Positions 7,594 through 17,115 of a stretch of DNA of 64,000 nt are shown in pieces. Within the stretch, counting starts at the first letter, position 1, and each line of letters starts with the position of its first letter. The position numbers were made by a program, and so were the translations under genes. The notes below the pieces were generated by a model. It was not told the origin of the DNA, made no database searches, and was given only the letters and a program-made list of their open reading frames with translations. Source of the stretch: UBA1351 sp964627665 (GTDB lineage Bacteria > Bacillota > Clostridia > Lachnospirales > Vallitaleaceae); contig CAZVKG010000003.1 in assembly GCA_964627665.1 (NCBI GenBank), positions 27,312 to 91,311 of the forward strand. The letters are read 5' to 3'.

Positions 7594-9984
7594 CTATTTT
7601 CTTAGTGTAACCCCTAATTCAAACTCTAAGCCTTTAAGAATTTTGTCCATAGCTTTAGCGACTTCTTTTTCACTTAAGGTATGATCTTTTGCTCTAAACG
7701 TTAATGCATAAGCGACAGATTTATATCCTTCTTCAATTTGTTCACCTTGGTAGACATCAAATAGTTTGTAGCCTTCAAGAATTTGTCCGCCACGTTGTCG
7801 AATGTAAAACTCTATCTGTCCTACTAAAATATCTTCTTTAACTAACAAAGCTAAGTCTCTATGCATTGCAGGATACTTTGCTACCGGTTCATATTCCCTA
7901 GTTAATTTTGCAATCTTAGTTAAGTTTTCAATATTAACAAGGCCAATATAGCTTCGTTCACCAAGATCATACTGTTCGGTTGTATCCGGATGAACTTCAC
8001 CTAAGTATCCTAATTCCATGTCATTATACATGATTTTTGCACGACGACCCGGATGTAAGAAAGGGAATTCAATATCAGCTTCATATGTATATCCATCAAC
8101 AATTCCAAGTCGGTTTAACAAGGTTTCTATAATCCCTTTGATGTCAAAAAAATCGGTATCTCCATAGGCTCCTATTGTTAAAAATTCTGCTTCAACAGGG
8201 TAATCTTTAAGGGGTAATGCCTTGGGTACATATGTTTTGCCTAATTCATATAATCGTACATTTTCATTTCGACGATTATAGTTTGTTGCTAACACATTAA
8301 GCATTCCGTTTACTGTTAATGTACGCATCACTGAGAAATCTTCACCTAGCGGATTAGATATTGTTACATATTGATGTAAGGGATGATCTTTATCTATACC
8401 AAGTTTATCATAAGCTTTGGGACTTTCAAAAGAATAACTCATCGATTCACTTATTCCGCATGCTTCCATAATCTGCTTGGTAATGTCTTCGATTTTTTGC
8501 TTCTTATTCTTCTTACCGACAGTCGGTGTACCCGATTCAAGCGTTGTTGGAATTTTATCATAACCGTACAATCGTGCAACTTCTTCCGCTAAATCAGCAA
8601 TCCCGACAACATCCGATCTAAACGTTGGAATAACCACTGTTTTGACGTCTTTTTCTACAACAAAATCTAATCGTTGGAAAATATCAATCATCTCATCTTC
8701 TGACAGTTGAATCCCGATAATCTGGTTGATACGATCCACATCATAGGCAATACGTGTTACATCACGAACAACCGGATATTCATCAATGATCCCTTCCATA
8801 ACTTTTCCGGCACCTAGGCTATCAATTAATTGACACGCACGTTCCATTGCAATCTCCGCAAGATTTGGATCCAAATGTTTTTCAAATTTTGTTGAAGCAT
8901 CCGAACGTAATCCGAGTTTTTTTGATCCTTTGCGAATATTCGTACCGTTAAAAGTGGCTGCTTCAAAGAAAATGGTTTTTGTTGTCTCTTGTACCTTTGT
9001 TGCTTGTCCTCCCATAATCCCTGCAAGTCCAATAGCTTTTTCTTTATCTGCGATTACCGTAATGGATGAATCTAATTGCCGCTTTACACCATCTAAAGTT
9101 TCTAAAACTTCGTCATCTTGCGCCGGACGAACATGGATTTCATTAAAATCAAGTAAATCCAAATCGTAAGCATGCATAGGCTGTCCCATCTCTTGCATAA
9201 CAAAGTTCGTTATATCGACAATATTATTAATGGGACGAATGCCACAAGAACGTAAACGATCTTTTAACCATTTTGGTGATTCTTGAATATTAACTTCTGT
9301 AATCACCTTTCCTACAAATCGATAACATCGATCTGTATCTTCAATAACAACCTTCATCTTCTCATTAATATCTCCGGGATAAGGTGTATATTGAATCGTT
9401 GGCATATTAAAGGGTTTGTTCAGCGTTGCAGCAGCCTCTCTTGCTATACCAATTACACTAAATGAATCTGAACGATTCGATGTCACCTCATATTCAACAA
9501 CAACATCGCCTAAACCAAATAAGGGCTTTGCATCACTCCCAAGTTCTTTGGGTTCACTAAATAGATATATACCATGTTCAGGCGCCTCTGAAAAGTCTTC
9601 ACGAGATAATCCAAGTTCTTCAACAGAACACATCATACCATTTGATTCTTCTCCACGAAGTTTTCCTTTTTTTATCTTAAGGCCTTCTGCTAGCTCGGCT
9701 CCCGGAAGTGCAACCGGTACGTAATCACCTTCCGAAATATTGTCTGCACCTGTCACAATTTGTATCACTTCATCACCGACATCTACTTTTGTTACAACGA
9801 GTTTATCTGCATCCGGATGTGACCGAATCTCTAGAATTTTTCCTACAACCACATTTGTAATTTCTCGACCTAATTCTTCATAGGTTTCTACATTTGTCCC
9901 TGACATTGTCATTGCGTCGCAAAATGTATCGATGTCCCAATCCACATCAACATATTCACGTAACCACTTCATTGAAATGTTCAT
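7594..9984 (-). CDS. pheT: Phenylalanyl-tRNA synthetase beta subunit
   Basis: The beta subunit of the (alpha-beta)2 PheRS charges tRNA-Phe with the alpha subunit. The 796-residue chain has the bacterial layout: MNISMKWLREYVD start, an EMAP-like tRNA-binding domain (about 40-150, with SHPDADKLVVTKVDVG), B3/B4 editing domain (about 210-390, VTSNRSDSF and NIVDITNFVMQEMGQPMHAYD), B5 (about 400-475), the synthetase-like core, and a C-terminal ferredoxin-fold anticodon-binding domain (about 700-796, EPVAKYPAMHRDLALLV). It lies 20 bases downstream of pheS and is controlled by the same T-box. Confidence 0.98.
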   Translation of the reverse strand: MNISMKWLREYVDVDWDIDTFCDAMTMSGTNVETYEELGREITNVVVGKILEIRSHPDADKLVVTKVDVGDEVIQIVTGADNISEGDYVPVALPGAELAEGLKIKKGKLRGEESNGMMCSVEELGLSREDFSEAPEHGIYLFSEPKELGSDAKPLFGLGDVVVEYEVTSNRSDSFSVIGIAREAAATLNKPFNMPTIQYTPYPGDINEKMKVVIEDTDRCYRFVGKVITEVNIQESPKWLKDRLRSCGIRPINNIVDITNFVMQEMGQPMHAYDLDLLDFNEIHVRPAQDDEVLETLDGVKRQLDSSITVIADKEKAIGLAGIMGGQATKVQETTKTIFFEAATFNGTNIRKGSKKLGLRSDASTKFEKHLDPNLAEIAMERACQLIDSLGAGKVMEGIIDEYPVVRDVTRIAYDVDRINQIIGIQLSEDEMIDIFQRLDFVVEKDVKTVVIPTFRSDVVGIADLAEEVARLYGYDKIPTTLESGTPTVGKKNKKQKIEDITKQIMEACGISESMSYSFESPKAYDKLGIDKDHPLHQYVTISNPLGEDFSVMRTLTVNGMLNVLATNYNRRNENVRLYELGKTYVPKALPLKDYPVEAEFLTIGAYGDTDFFDIKGIIETLLNRLGIVDGYTYEADIEFPFLHPGRRAKIMYNDMELGYLGEVHPDTTEQYDLGERSYIGLVNIENLTKIAKLTREYEPVAKYPAMHRDLALLVKEDILVGQIEFYIRQRGGQILEGYKLFDVYQGEQIEEGYKSVAYALTFRAKDHTLSEKEVAKAMDKILKGLEFELGVTLRK

Positions 9985-10004
9985 AATCTACCTCCGTCTA
10001 TTAT

Positions 10005-11024
10005 CTAAAACTGTTTTAAAAACCGTATATCATTTTCATAGAACAAGCGTAAGTCTTCAATACCGTAGCGAAGCATTGTAATTCGCTCAAGTCCCATTCC
10101 AAAAGCAAAACCACTATACTCCTTGGGATCAATTCCTGACATTTCAAGCACTCTAGGATGTACCATACCGCAGCCTAAAATTTCAATCCAACCGGTTCCT
10201 TTACACACTTTACATCCTTCTCCACCACACATAACGCAGGAAATATCCATTTCCGCACTCGGTTCAGTAAATGGGAAAAAATGTGGTCTGAATTTTGCTT
10301 TGACTGAATCACCATACAATTCTTTAATAAAAACTTCAAGAGCGCCTTTTAAATCACCCATAGTAATGTTTTTATCGATAACTAAGCCTTCGATTTGATG
10401 AAAAACCGGTGAATGGGTTGCATCCACTTCATCGGATCGAAAAACCCGTCCGGGAGCAATAATACGAATGGGTGGTTTTGAATTTTCCATTACATGCACC
10501 TGAACTGGAGACGTTGCCGTTCGCAACATCATGTCTTCATTAATATAGAAGGTATCTTGTTCATCTTTTGCCGGATGCTCTTCCGGGATATTTAATGCAT
10601 CAAAGTTATAATATGCACTCTCAATCTCCGGGCCTTCCGCAATAGAATATCCCATTCCTATAAAGATATCTTTAATATCATCAAGAACAATTGACATTGG
10701 ATGGCGATGCCCTAACTCAACTTTTTTTGCCGGTAAGGTTATGTCAATAACCTCTTTTTTCAATTGAATCTCACGTTGTTTACGGGCAATTACTTCTTTG
10801 GCTTGCTCAAGAGCCTCTTCGATTTCACTCCGCACCTCATTAGCCATCTTTCCTACAAGTGGACGTTCTTCATTTGATAAGTCTTTCATTCCACGTAAAA
10901 CATTTGTCAACTCACCTTTTTTTCCTAATATTGAGATACGCACATCATCTAACTTCTTTAAATCCGTTGATGCTTGTATTGATTCAACTGCTTTTGCTTT
11001 AATTTCGTTCAGTTTATTTTGCAT
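10005..11024 (-). CDS. pheS: Phenylalanyl-tRNA synthetase alpha subunit
   Basis: This is the catalytic alpha subunit of PheRS, a class II synthetase. At 339 residues it has the N-terminal coiled-coil (about 1-85), motif 1 near GHRHPMSIVLDDIKDIF, motif 2 in IIAPGRVFRSDEVDATHSPVFHQIEGL, and motif 3 in FAFGMGLERITMLRYGIEDLRLF. The cluster CVMCGGEGCKVCKGTGW, a form of the insertion found in many alpha subunits, is retained. It heads the pheST operon. Expression is governed by the Phe-specific T-box leader immediately upstream. The ATG follows GAAAGGAG. Confidence 0.98.
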   Translation of the reverse strand: MQNKLNEIKAKAVESIQASTDLKKLDDVRISILGKKGELTNVLRGMKDLSNEERPLVGKMANEVRSEIEEALEQAKEVIARKQREIQLKKEVIDITLPAKKVELGHRHPMSIVLDDIKDIFIGMGYSIAEGPEIESAYYNFDALNIPEEHPAKDEQDTFYINEDMMLRTATSPVQVHVMENSKPPIRIIAPGRVFRSDEVDATHSPVFHQIEGLVIDKNITMGDLKGALEVFIKELYGDSVKAKFRPHFFPFTEPSAEMDISCVMCGGEGCKVCKGTGWIEILGCGMVHPRVLEMSGIDPKEYSGFAFGMGLERITMLRYGIEDLRLFYENDIRFLKQF

Positions 11025-11087
11025 GATTGACTCCTTTCAAAATTCATTTTCTTTTAAATGTATGGCATCATTCGCTTTATTGAGCAC

Positions 11088-11337
11088 AAAAAAATCCCCA
11101 TCCCAATAAGGGACCGAGATACGGCGGTACCACCCTTGTTTTCGCATTACCGAACACTTAGGAATCACTTAACGCGTGAATAACGATAGACTTACAAAAG
11201 CAACTGCTTCTTCAGTACTATGGCTCGTGTGGGAAGTTCAACATATATAGGAACATAAAGACGTTTACAGCCTGTGGCGTCTTCTCTCTGGATGAAAATA
11301 TAGGTTTACTTAAGCACATTCATTGCCTTTGACATTA
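11088..11337 (-). promoter_or_regulatory. T-box riboswitch (Phe) upstream of pheST
   Basis: The leader reads the charging state of tRNA-Phe. On the minus strand the T-box/antiterminator core GGGTGGTACCGC lies near 11121-11135. It is followed by the terminator arms TCGGTCCC and GGGATGGGGA and a run of seven T at 11088-11094. The stem I region holds AGAGAGAAGA and a specifier loop in GTTGAACTTCCC. The UUC codon (complement of 11233-11235) matches phenylalanine. Uncharged tRNA is expected to favour readthrough. Confidence 0.93.
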
Positions 11338-11342
11338 ATCAT

Positions 11343-11370
11343 ATAATACCATATTCAAACCCAATGTCAA
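11343..11370 (-). promoter_or_regulatory. Promoter of the pheST T-box transcript
   Basis: On the minus strand a perfect TTGACA (complement of 11365-11370) is followed after 16 bases by TATTAT (complement of 11343-11348). It overlaps the stop codon of the upstream gene that ends at 11367. Confidence 0.75.
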
Positions 11371-12206
11371 TGTTTTTTTGTGATTTTTGCTTTTGCTATA
11401 AAAGCTTCTTCTGTATATTGAAGTGTTTCTTTATCTGCCGTGATGATATAAAAGAAATAACTAATACGTTCAATATCATCATAATGAAGATAGATACGTC
11501 CAAACCCTTCAATATCTTCAAACGATTCTTTATTCTCTAATTGAATCGGCGGCTTTCCATATTGAATGTATGCCATATAATCGCGTTCATATTGATGCCA
11601 CATCCCATCCATCTGAATCGTCGCATCAAAAACGATAAATTCACGTCCATCGATCTCCATAACTTTTTCATTATTTTCTATTGTATATTCAAGCTCCGGT
11701 TCGACATGACCAATACTGCTATAGACCAGATGTTTTAAGTCAAAATCCGTAATTTTTGTAATTGCTTCTATGTCCGGCTTTTGGTCTGTACTTAATCCAT
11801 AAATTTCTTCAGAATCTTTGTAACGAATGGCATATGCGCCATAAAACGTACTATAAAATGGTGAGTTTTGATTATAAAGGCTTGATGCACCTTGCTTCAT
11901 ATCAAATGCACCAAAATTATAATATATGGTTAAATCTATAGACTCTCCCATATAACGACTAAAAGCTTCCGAGGCATCAAATGCAATAACAAAAGGAAAA
12001 TAGTCTTTTTTCCATGTTACCAAGCCGCCCTGAAGTTGAATCTGAATCTCTTCTTCATATAAAAAAGATTCACGTTCATGCATTTGACTATAGACAAACA
12101 TAATTGTATAACTTTTTAAAATAGGAAAAATGGAACTATTTATTAGTAAAAGGGTCAGGGTCACTATAAAAAGTACAATTTTCATCCACCGTTTAAACCA
12201 AGTCAT
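11367..12206 (-). CDS. Membrane-anchored protein of unknown function
   Basis: I do not recognise this 279-residue product. A single hydrophobic segment near residues 9-35 (after RWMK) suggests an N-terminal anchor with the remainder outside the membrane. The rest is mixed alpha/beta, rich in acidic and aromatic residues, with short patterns such as FVIAFDASEAFSRYMGE and YNFGAFDMKQGAS and no cysteine or metal cluster. It may be an extracytoplasmic sensor or accessory domain, but nothing in the sequence decides this. It is monocistronic. Its stop codon overlaps the -35 box of the pheST promoter. Confidence 0.7.
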   Translation of the reverse strand: MTWFKRWMKIVLFIVTLTLLLINSSIFPILKSYTIMFVYSQMHERESFLYEEEIQIQLQGGLVTWKKDYFPFVIAFDASEAFSRYMGESIDLTIYYNFGAFDMKQGASSLYNQNSPFYSTFYGAYAIRYKDSEEIYGLSTDQKPDIEAITKITDFDLKHLVYSSIGHVEPELEYTIENNEKVMEIDGREFIVFDATIQMDGMWHQYERDYMAYIQYGKPPIQLENKESFEDIEGFGRIYLHYDDIERISYFFYIITADKETLQYTEEAFIAKAKITKKH

Positions 12207-12416
12207 ATCCTCTTCCTCATTTCATTTTATGACTCGATTATATCATCATAATAGCAGTAGCGTCAAAAAAGGATAAGAAAAAAATAGAATTTTACGCTTT
12301 TTTGCAAGTTTACACTTCATAAATTTTAATATTCATTTTATATTTTTTTGGCAATATTTTTGTAGTTCTTTATAGAACCACTTTTCTTAAACCTTTATTT
12401 CAAAGGGTTTGTTTGG

Positions 12417-12437
12417 TATTGATAAGTGTTATCAATA
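12417..12437. promoter_or_regulatory. Perfect 9-3-9 palindrome upstream of gltB (candidate operator)
   Basis: TATTGATAA-GTG-TTATCAATA lies 64 bases upstream of the gltB -35 box. A second, shorter dyad GTTCT-TTAT-AGAAC lies at 12365-12378. The 374-base gap between 12207 and 12580 holds only these and the gltB promoter. The position suits an activator site, but the sequence does not match the GlnR/TnrA consensus (TGTNA-N7-TNACA), so the regulator is unknown. Confidence 0.45.
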
Positions 12438-12500
12438 CATATATCTATTTTAACTCCTCTTATTTTTGCAACTCATAGATAGATTTCTTTCATTTTTTTA

Positions 12501-12529
12501 TTGAATCCACGCTAGCAATATGCTATAAT
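12501..12529 (+). promoter_or_regulatory. Promoter of gltBD
   Basis: TTGAAT at 12501-12506, a 17-bp spacer, and a perfect TATAAT at 12524-12529, followed by an AGGAGG ribosome site just before the ATG at 12581. Confidence 0.8.
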
Positions 12530-12580
12530 CACTACATAGAATAGTTTATAAAAGTTTATCATGAATTAGGAGGAATTATA

Positions 12581-15500
12581 ATGAAGAATTCTTACGGTTT
12601 GCCTCCAAAGCAGGGTCTCTACGATCCGGTAATGGAAAAAGACAATTGTGGTGTTGGCTTTGTTGCTCACATCAAAGGGCAAAAATCACATAGCATTGTA
12701 GAACAAGGTGTACAAATTCTTGCTAATCTACATCATAGAGGCGCTGTTGGTGCCGATCCAAACACTGGCGACGGAGCAGGTATATTAATCCAAATCCCTC
12801 ACCAATTTCTTGTAAAGAAAACATCTGAACTTGGCTTCCAACTTCCAAATGAAGGCGACTATGGTGTGGGTATGATTTTTTTACCACAAGAGCCCAATGC
12901 CCGCTATTTTTGCGAGGGTATCTGTGAACGTGTAATAGATGAAGAAAACCTTCAGCTAATCGGTTGGAGAAATGTGCCTCAAAATATTGAAGCCTGTGGA
13001 CTAACAGCTGCCGGAACTCGCCCCGTCGTACATCAGCTCTTTATTCATCGTGGCGATTATACCCCCGTTCAGTTCGAACGTAAATTATATATTGTGCGAA
13101 AACTTATTGAAAAGGCTATTCGCCAAGCAAATCACAAATATACAGAAGCCTTTTATGTATGTAGCCTTTCTTCACAAACACTGATTTATAAAGGTCAGCT
13201 TCTGGCTTTCCAAATCCCTGAGTTTTTCGAAGATCTAAATGATAAAGATATGGTCAGCGCAATAGCACTTGTTCATCAACGTTATTCGACCAATACATTT
13301 CCATCATGGGATCGCGCTCAACCCTTCCGTTATCTAGCACATAATGGCGAGATTAACACACTAAGAGGTAATGTTAATTGGATGAACGCACGTGAAGGGA
13401 TTTTAGAATCCGATCAATTTGGTGATGAAATCACAAAGATTTTTCCAATCATCGAACCGGAGGGTTCTGATTCAGCTAATCTTGACAATGCTTTAGAACT
13501 TTTAATTGCTAGTGGCAAATCTATTGCCCATGCTATGAGTATTTTGATTCCTGAAGCTTGGCAAGGTTATGACGCTATGGACGAAGACAAAAAAAGTTAT
13601 TATGAATATCATGCAGGATTGATGGAACCATGGGACGGTCCTGCAGCTGTTGCTTTTACTGATGGAACTCAAATCGGTGCTGTCTTAGACCGTAACGGAC
13701 TCCGCCCTGCAAGATATGTCATCACAAATGATGATTTAGTTGTAATGGCATCTGAAACAGGCGTTATTCCATTTAATAGCGAGCAAGTTGTAAAGCGTGG
13801 ACGCTTAAAGCCAGGCCGAATGTTCTTAATTGATACCAAAGAGGGACGGATTATCTCTGATGACGAAGTTAAAAAAACCTTAACGAATAAAAAACCCTAT
13901 AAAGCATGGATTGATCGTAATAAGCTTACACTTAACGATTTTGAATTGCCACATAAGATTATTCCTCTCGGCGAACATCGATTATTACAATATCAAAAAG
14001 TGTTTGGTTATACTGAAGAAGAGCTCAAAAAAGTCATCGCTCCAATGGCGACTGTAGGTAAAGAAGCTATTGGTTCAATGGGGAATGACGCTTCTCTTGC
14101 TGTTCTATCCGAGAAACCACAACTTCTTTACAATTATTTCAAACAACTTTTTGCACAGGTTACCAATCCGCCCATTGATCCGATTCGGGAAAAACTTGTT
14201 ATGTCAAACATTCAACTCCTCGGTGATCGCGGCAATCTTCTAGGAGAACTTGATGAAGAAGAAAACATTAACTTCATTGAATTAAAACAGCCCATTCTTA
14301 ATAATGGAAACTTTGAAAAACTTGTGCATATTGAGCACAAAGATTTTAGATCAATAAAAATACCTACTTTATATACTGTTACTGAAGGCGGTCAAGGATT
14401 AAAAAGAGCCCTTGATAAACTAAATCAACAAGTCGTTGAAGCCATTGATGAAGGATATAACATTATTATTTTATCTGATAGGGGAACTGAAAAATATGAT
14501 GCACCTATCCCTAGCTTGTTAGCTTCAGCTAGTGTCCATCATCATTTGATTCGCAAAAAATTACGTACAAAAGTCGATATTATTTCCGAAACAGGGGACG
14601 CACGTGACGTCATGCATATGGCATTGCTTATTGGCTATGGTGTTGACGCCATTAATCCTTATGTTGCATTAGATAGTATTGATAAATTAATTGAGTCCAA
14701 TTTATATGTTGACAATAGTAATATAACCGTTTCTCAAGCACAAGAAAACTATATTAATGCCCTTAGCAATGGTTTATTGAAAATTTATTCAAAGATGGGC
14801 ATCGGTACACTACAATCCTATCATGGCGCCCAAATATTTGAAGCTGTAGGTATTGATTCAGATACTGTAAACACCTATTTCCCAGGTACGGTTTCTCGAA
14901 TTGAAGGTATTGACCTTGATATTATTGCCAAAGAAGTCTCTAACCGTCATCGTTATGCCTTTAATCCATTTAGAAATCCGTATCCAAATTTGCTTGAAGG
15001 TGGTAATATTCAATGGCGTCGTGGTGGTGAAAATCACCTGTTCAATCCAGAGACTATTCATAAGTTACAGCACTCATGTCGAACAAATGATTACCGTCTA
15101 TTTAAAGAATACTCAACACATATTAACGAACAAGCAACGCGCTTAAATACAATTCGTGGTTTATTAAAGTTTAAACCTTCAACACCTATTTCAATTGATG
15201 AAGTCGAACCTATTGAAAATATATTAAAGCGCTTCTCAACCGGTGCCATGTCCTTTGGTTCATTAAGCAAGGAGGCGCATGAAAACCTTGCACGTGCTAT
15301 GAATCAAATCGGCGGAAAGTCTAATTCTGGTGAAGGTGGCGAATCTAGTGATCGACTGTATGATGATCACACACGTAGTTCCATTAAACAAGTTGCATCC
15401 GGCCGTTTCGGAGTTAATGCAGAGTATTTAGTCAACTGTACTGAACTACAAATCAAAATGGCTCAAGGTGCAAAACCTGGTGAAGGTGGTCACCTTCCAG

Positions 15501-17104
15501 GTCATAAGGTAACTGAAGCGATTGCTAAAGTCCGTAACTCAACCCCTGGTATTGATTTGATTTCCCCTCCTCCACACCATGATATTTATTCCATTGAAGA
15601 TTTAGCGCAATTGATTTATGACCTTAAAAACATTAATCCAGATGCTCGAATCAATGTTAAGCTTGTCTCTGAAGTCGGTGTTGGTACTGTTGCAACCGGG
15701 GTATCTAAAGCACATGCAGATGTTGTTCTTATCTCCGGTCATGATGGTGGTACAGGCGCCGCTCCCATTAGTTCAATAAAGTATGCCGGACTTCCATGGG
15801 AACTGGGTCTAGCTGAAACACAGCAAACACTTCTCATGAACGATTTAAGAGGTCGTATTGTTGTTCAAGCCGACGGTCAACTTAAAACCGGTCGTGATGT
15901 TGCCATTGCAGCACTCCTTGGCGCTGAAGAATTTGGTTTTGCAACTGCAGCTTTAGTGGTTAGTGGATGTATCATGATGCGAAAATGTCAAAACAACACC
16001 TGCCCCGTTGGTGTTGCAACGCAAGATCCTGAACTTCGAAAGAATTTTGTCGGAAAGCCCGAACATGTTATCAGCTTCTTTACCTTTATTGCTCAAGAAC
16101 TTCGCGAATATATGGCAGAACTTGGTTTTAGAAGTATTGAAGAAATGGTCGGTCGTGTCGATTTATTAGAGCCAAATAAAGATGTACTAAACTGGAAGTC
16201 ATCAAAAATTGACTTCAGTAAAATACTCTATAATCCTGAACTTCCAAAACGCATTGCACGTCGATGTATTGCAAAACAAGATCATGGACTTGATACAATT
16301 CTAGATCGTACACTCATCGCAGATGCAAAGGGCGCTCTTGAAAACGGTCTTAAAATACAAAACACTTACCCTATTCGTAATATCCATCGAACAGTTGGAG
16401 CTATGTTGGCCGGTGAAATTACGAAGAAAACAAAGGGTAAGTTCTTACCTGAAGACACTATTCATTATAAATTCGAGGGTTCTGCCGGTCAATCCTTTGG
16501 TTGTTTTGCAACACCGGGTATGACCTTTGAACTTGAAGGTGATTGTAATGATTATATGGGCAAAGGACTATCCGGCGGCAAGCTTATTGTCTATCCACCA
16601 AAAGATGCACGCTTTATCCCTGAAGAAAATATTATTGTCGGAAACACTCTCCTCTATGGAGCAACTTCAGGGGAAGTTTATATTAACGGTATTGCAGGCG
16701 AACGTTTTGCCGTACGTAATTCCGGGGCTAAGGCTGTTGTTGAAGGTGTCGGCGATCACGGTTGTGAATACATGACCGGAGGTCTTGCTGTTATTCTCGG
16801 AAAAACCGGACGAAACTTCGGCGCCGGTATGAGTGGCGGTATTGCTTATGTTTTTGATGAAATCGGTGATTTCTCAGATAAACATTGCAATCAACAAATT
16901 GTTATCAATGAAAAATTAACGGATGCAGAAGATGTTCAACAACTTCGAACATTAATAGAAAATCACTATAAATATACCAATAGTAGCAAAGCCAAAGAGA
17001 TTCTTGACCATTTTGAAAGTTATTTGCCAAAATTTGTCAAAGTCATTTCACCGGCTTACAAAAAAATACTCAAAGAAAATGCAGCTAACGCTGCTACAGT
17101 TTAG
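12581..17104 (+). CDS. gltB: Glutamate synthase, large (alpha) subunit
   Basis: GltB makes glutamate from glutamine and 2-oxoglutarate. At 1507 residues it has the full-length architecture. A short propeptide ends before C23 in KDNCGVGF, which would become the N-terminal nucleophile of the glutaminase domain (about 23-420). The central domain follows. The FMN-binding synthase barrel (about 830-1200) contains the 3Fe-4S cysteines in CIMMRKCQNNTCPVG. The C-terminal GXGXG beta-helix (about 1260-1480) has repeats such as GKGLSGGKLIVYPP and GATSGEVYINGIAGERF. It starts 12 bases after AGGAGG and is followed by gltD after 11 bases. The strong promoter and the distal palindrome suggest nitrogen control, but the regulator is not in the window. 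Confidence 0.98.
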   Translation: MKNSYGLPPKQGLYDPVMEKDNCGVGFVAHIKGQKSHSIVEQGVQILANLHHRGAVGADPNTGDGAGILIQIPHQFLVKKTSELGFQLPNEGDYGVGMIFLPQEPNARYFCEGICERVIDEENLQLIGWRNVPQNIEACGLTAAGTRPVVHQLFIHRGDYTPVQFERKLYIVRKLIEKAIRQANHKYTEAFYVCSLSSQTLIYKGQLLAFQIPEFFEDLNDKDMVSAIALVHQRYSTNTFPSWDRAQPFRYLAHNGEINTLRGNVNWMNAREGILESDQFGDEITKIFPIIEPEGSDSANLDNALELLIASGKSIAHAMSILIPEAWQGYDAMDEDKKSYYEYHAGLMEPWDGPAAVAFTDGTQIGAVLDRNGLRPARYVITNDDLVVMASETGVIPFNSEQVVKRGRLKPGRMFLIDTKEGRIISDDEVKKTLTNKKPYKAWIDRNKLTLNDFELPHKIIPLGEHRLLQYQKVFGYTEEELKKVIAPMATVGKEAIGSMGNDASLAVLSEKPQLLYNYFKQLFAQVTNPPIDPIREKLVMSNIQLLGDRGNLLGELDEEENINFIELKQPILNNGNFEKLVHIEHKDFRSIKIPTLYTVTEGGQGLKRALDKLNQQVVEAIDEGYNIIILSDRGTEKYDAPIPSLLASASVHHHLIRKKLRTKVDIISETGDARDVMHMALLIGYGVDAINPYVALDSIDKLIESNLYVDNSNITVSQAQENYINALSNGLLKIYSKMGIGTLQSYHGAQIFEAVGIDSDTVNTYFPGTVSRIEGIDLDIIAKEVSNRHRYAFNPFRNPYPNLLEGGNIQWRRGGENHLFNPETIHKLQHSCRTNDYRLFKEYSTHINEQATRLNTIRGLLKFKPSTPISIDEVEPIENILKRFSTGAMSFGSLSKEAHENLARAMNQIGGKSNSGEGGESSDRLYDDHTRSSIKQVASGRFGVNAEYLVNCTELQIKMAQGAKPGEGGHLPGHKVTEAIAKVRNSTPGIDLISPPPHHDIYSIEDLAQLIYDLKNINPDARINVKLVSEVGVGTVATGVSKAHADVVLISGHDGGTGAAPISSIKYAGLPWELGLAETQQTLLMNDLRGRIVVQADGQLKTGRDVAIAALLGAEEFGFATAALVVSGCIMMRKCQNNTCPVGVATQDPELRKNFVGKPEHVISFFTFIAQELREYMAELGFRSIEEMVGRVDLLEPNKDVLNWKSSKIDFSKILYNPELPKRIARRCIAKQDHGLDTILDRTLIADAKGALENGLKIQNTYPIRNIHRTVGAMLAGEITKKTKGKFLPEDTIHYKFEGSAGQSFGCFATPGMTFELEGDCNDYMGKGLSGGKLIVYPPKDARFIPEENIIVGNTLLYGATSGEVYINGIAGERFAVRNSGAKAVVEGVGDHGCEYMTGGLAVILGKTGRNFGAGMSGGIAYVFDEIGDFSDKHCNQQIVINEKLTDAEDVQQLRTLIENHYKYTNSSKAKEILDHFESYLPKFVKVISPAYKKILKENAANAATV

Positions 17105-17115
17105 GAGGTGACAAC

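Noticed and set aside
14858..16775. Several long frames on both strands inside gltB
   Set aside because: They are shadows of the strongly conserved gltB frame and lack plausible starts.
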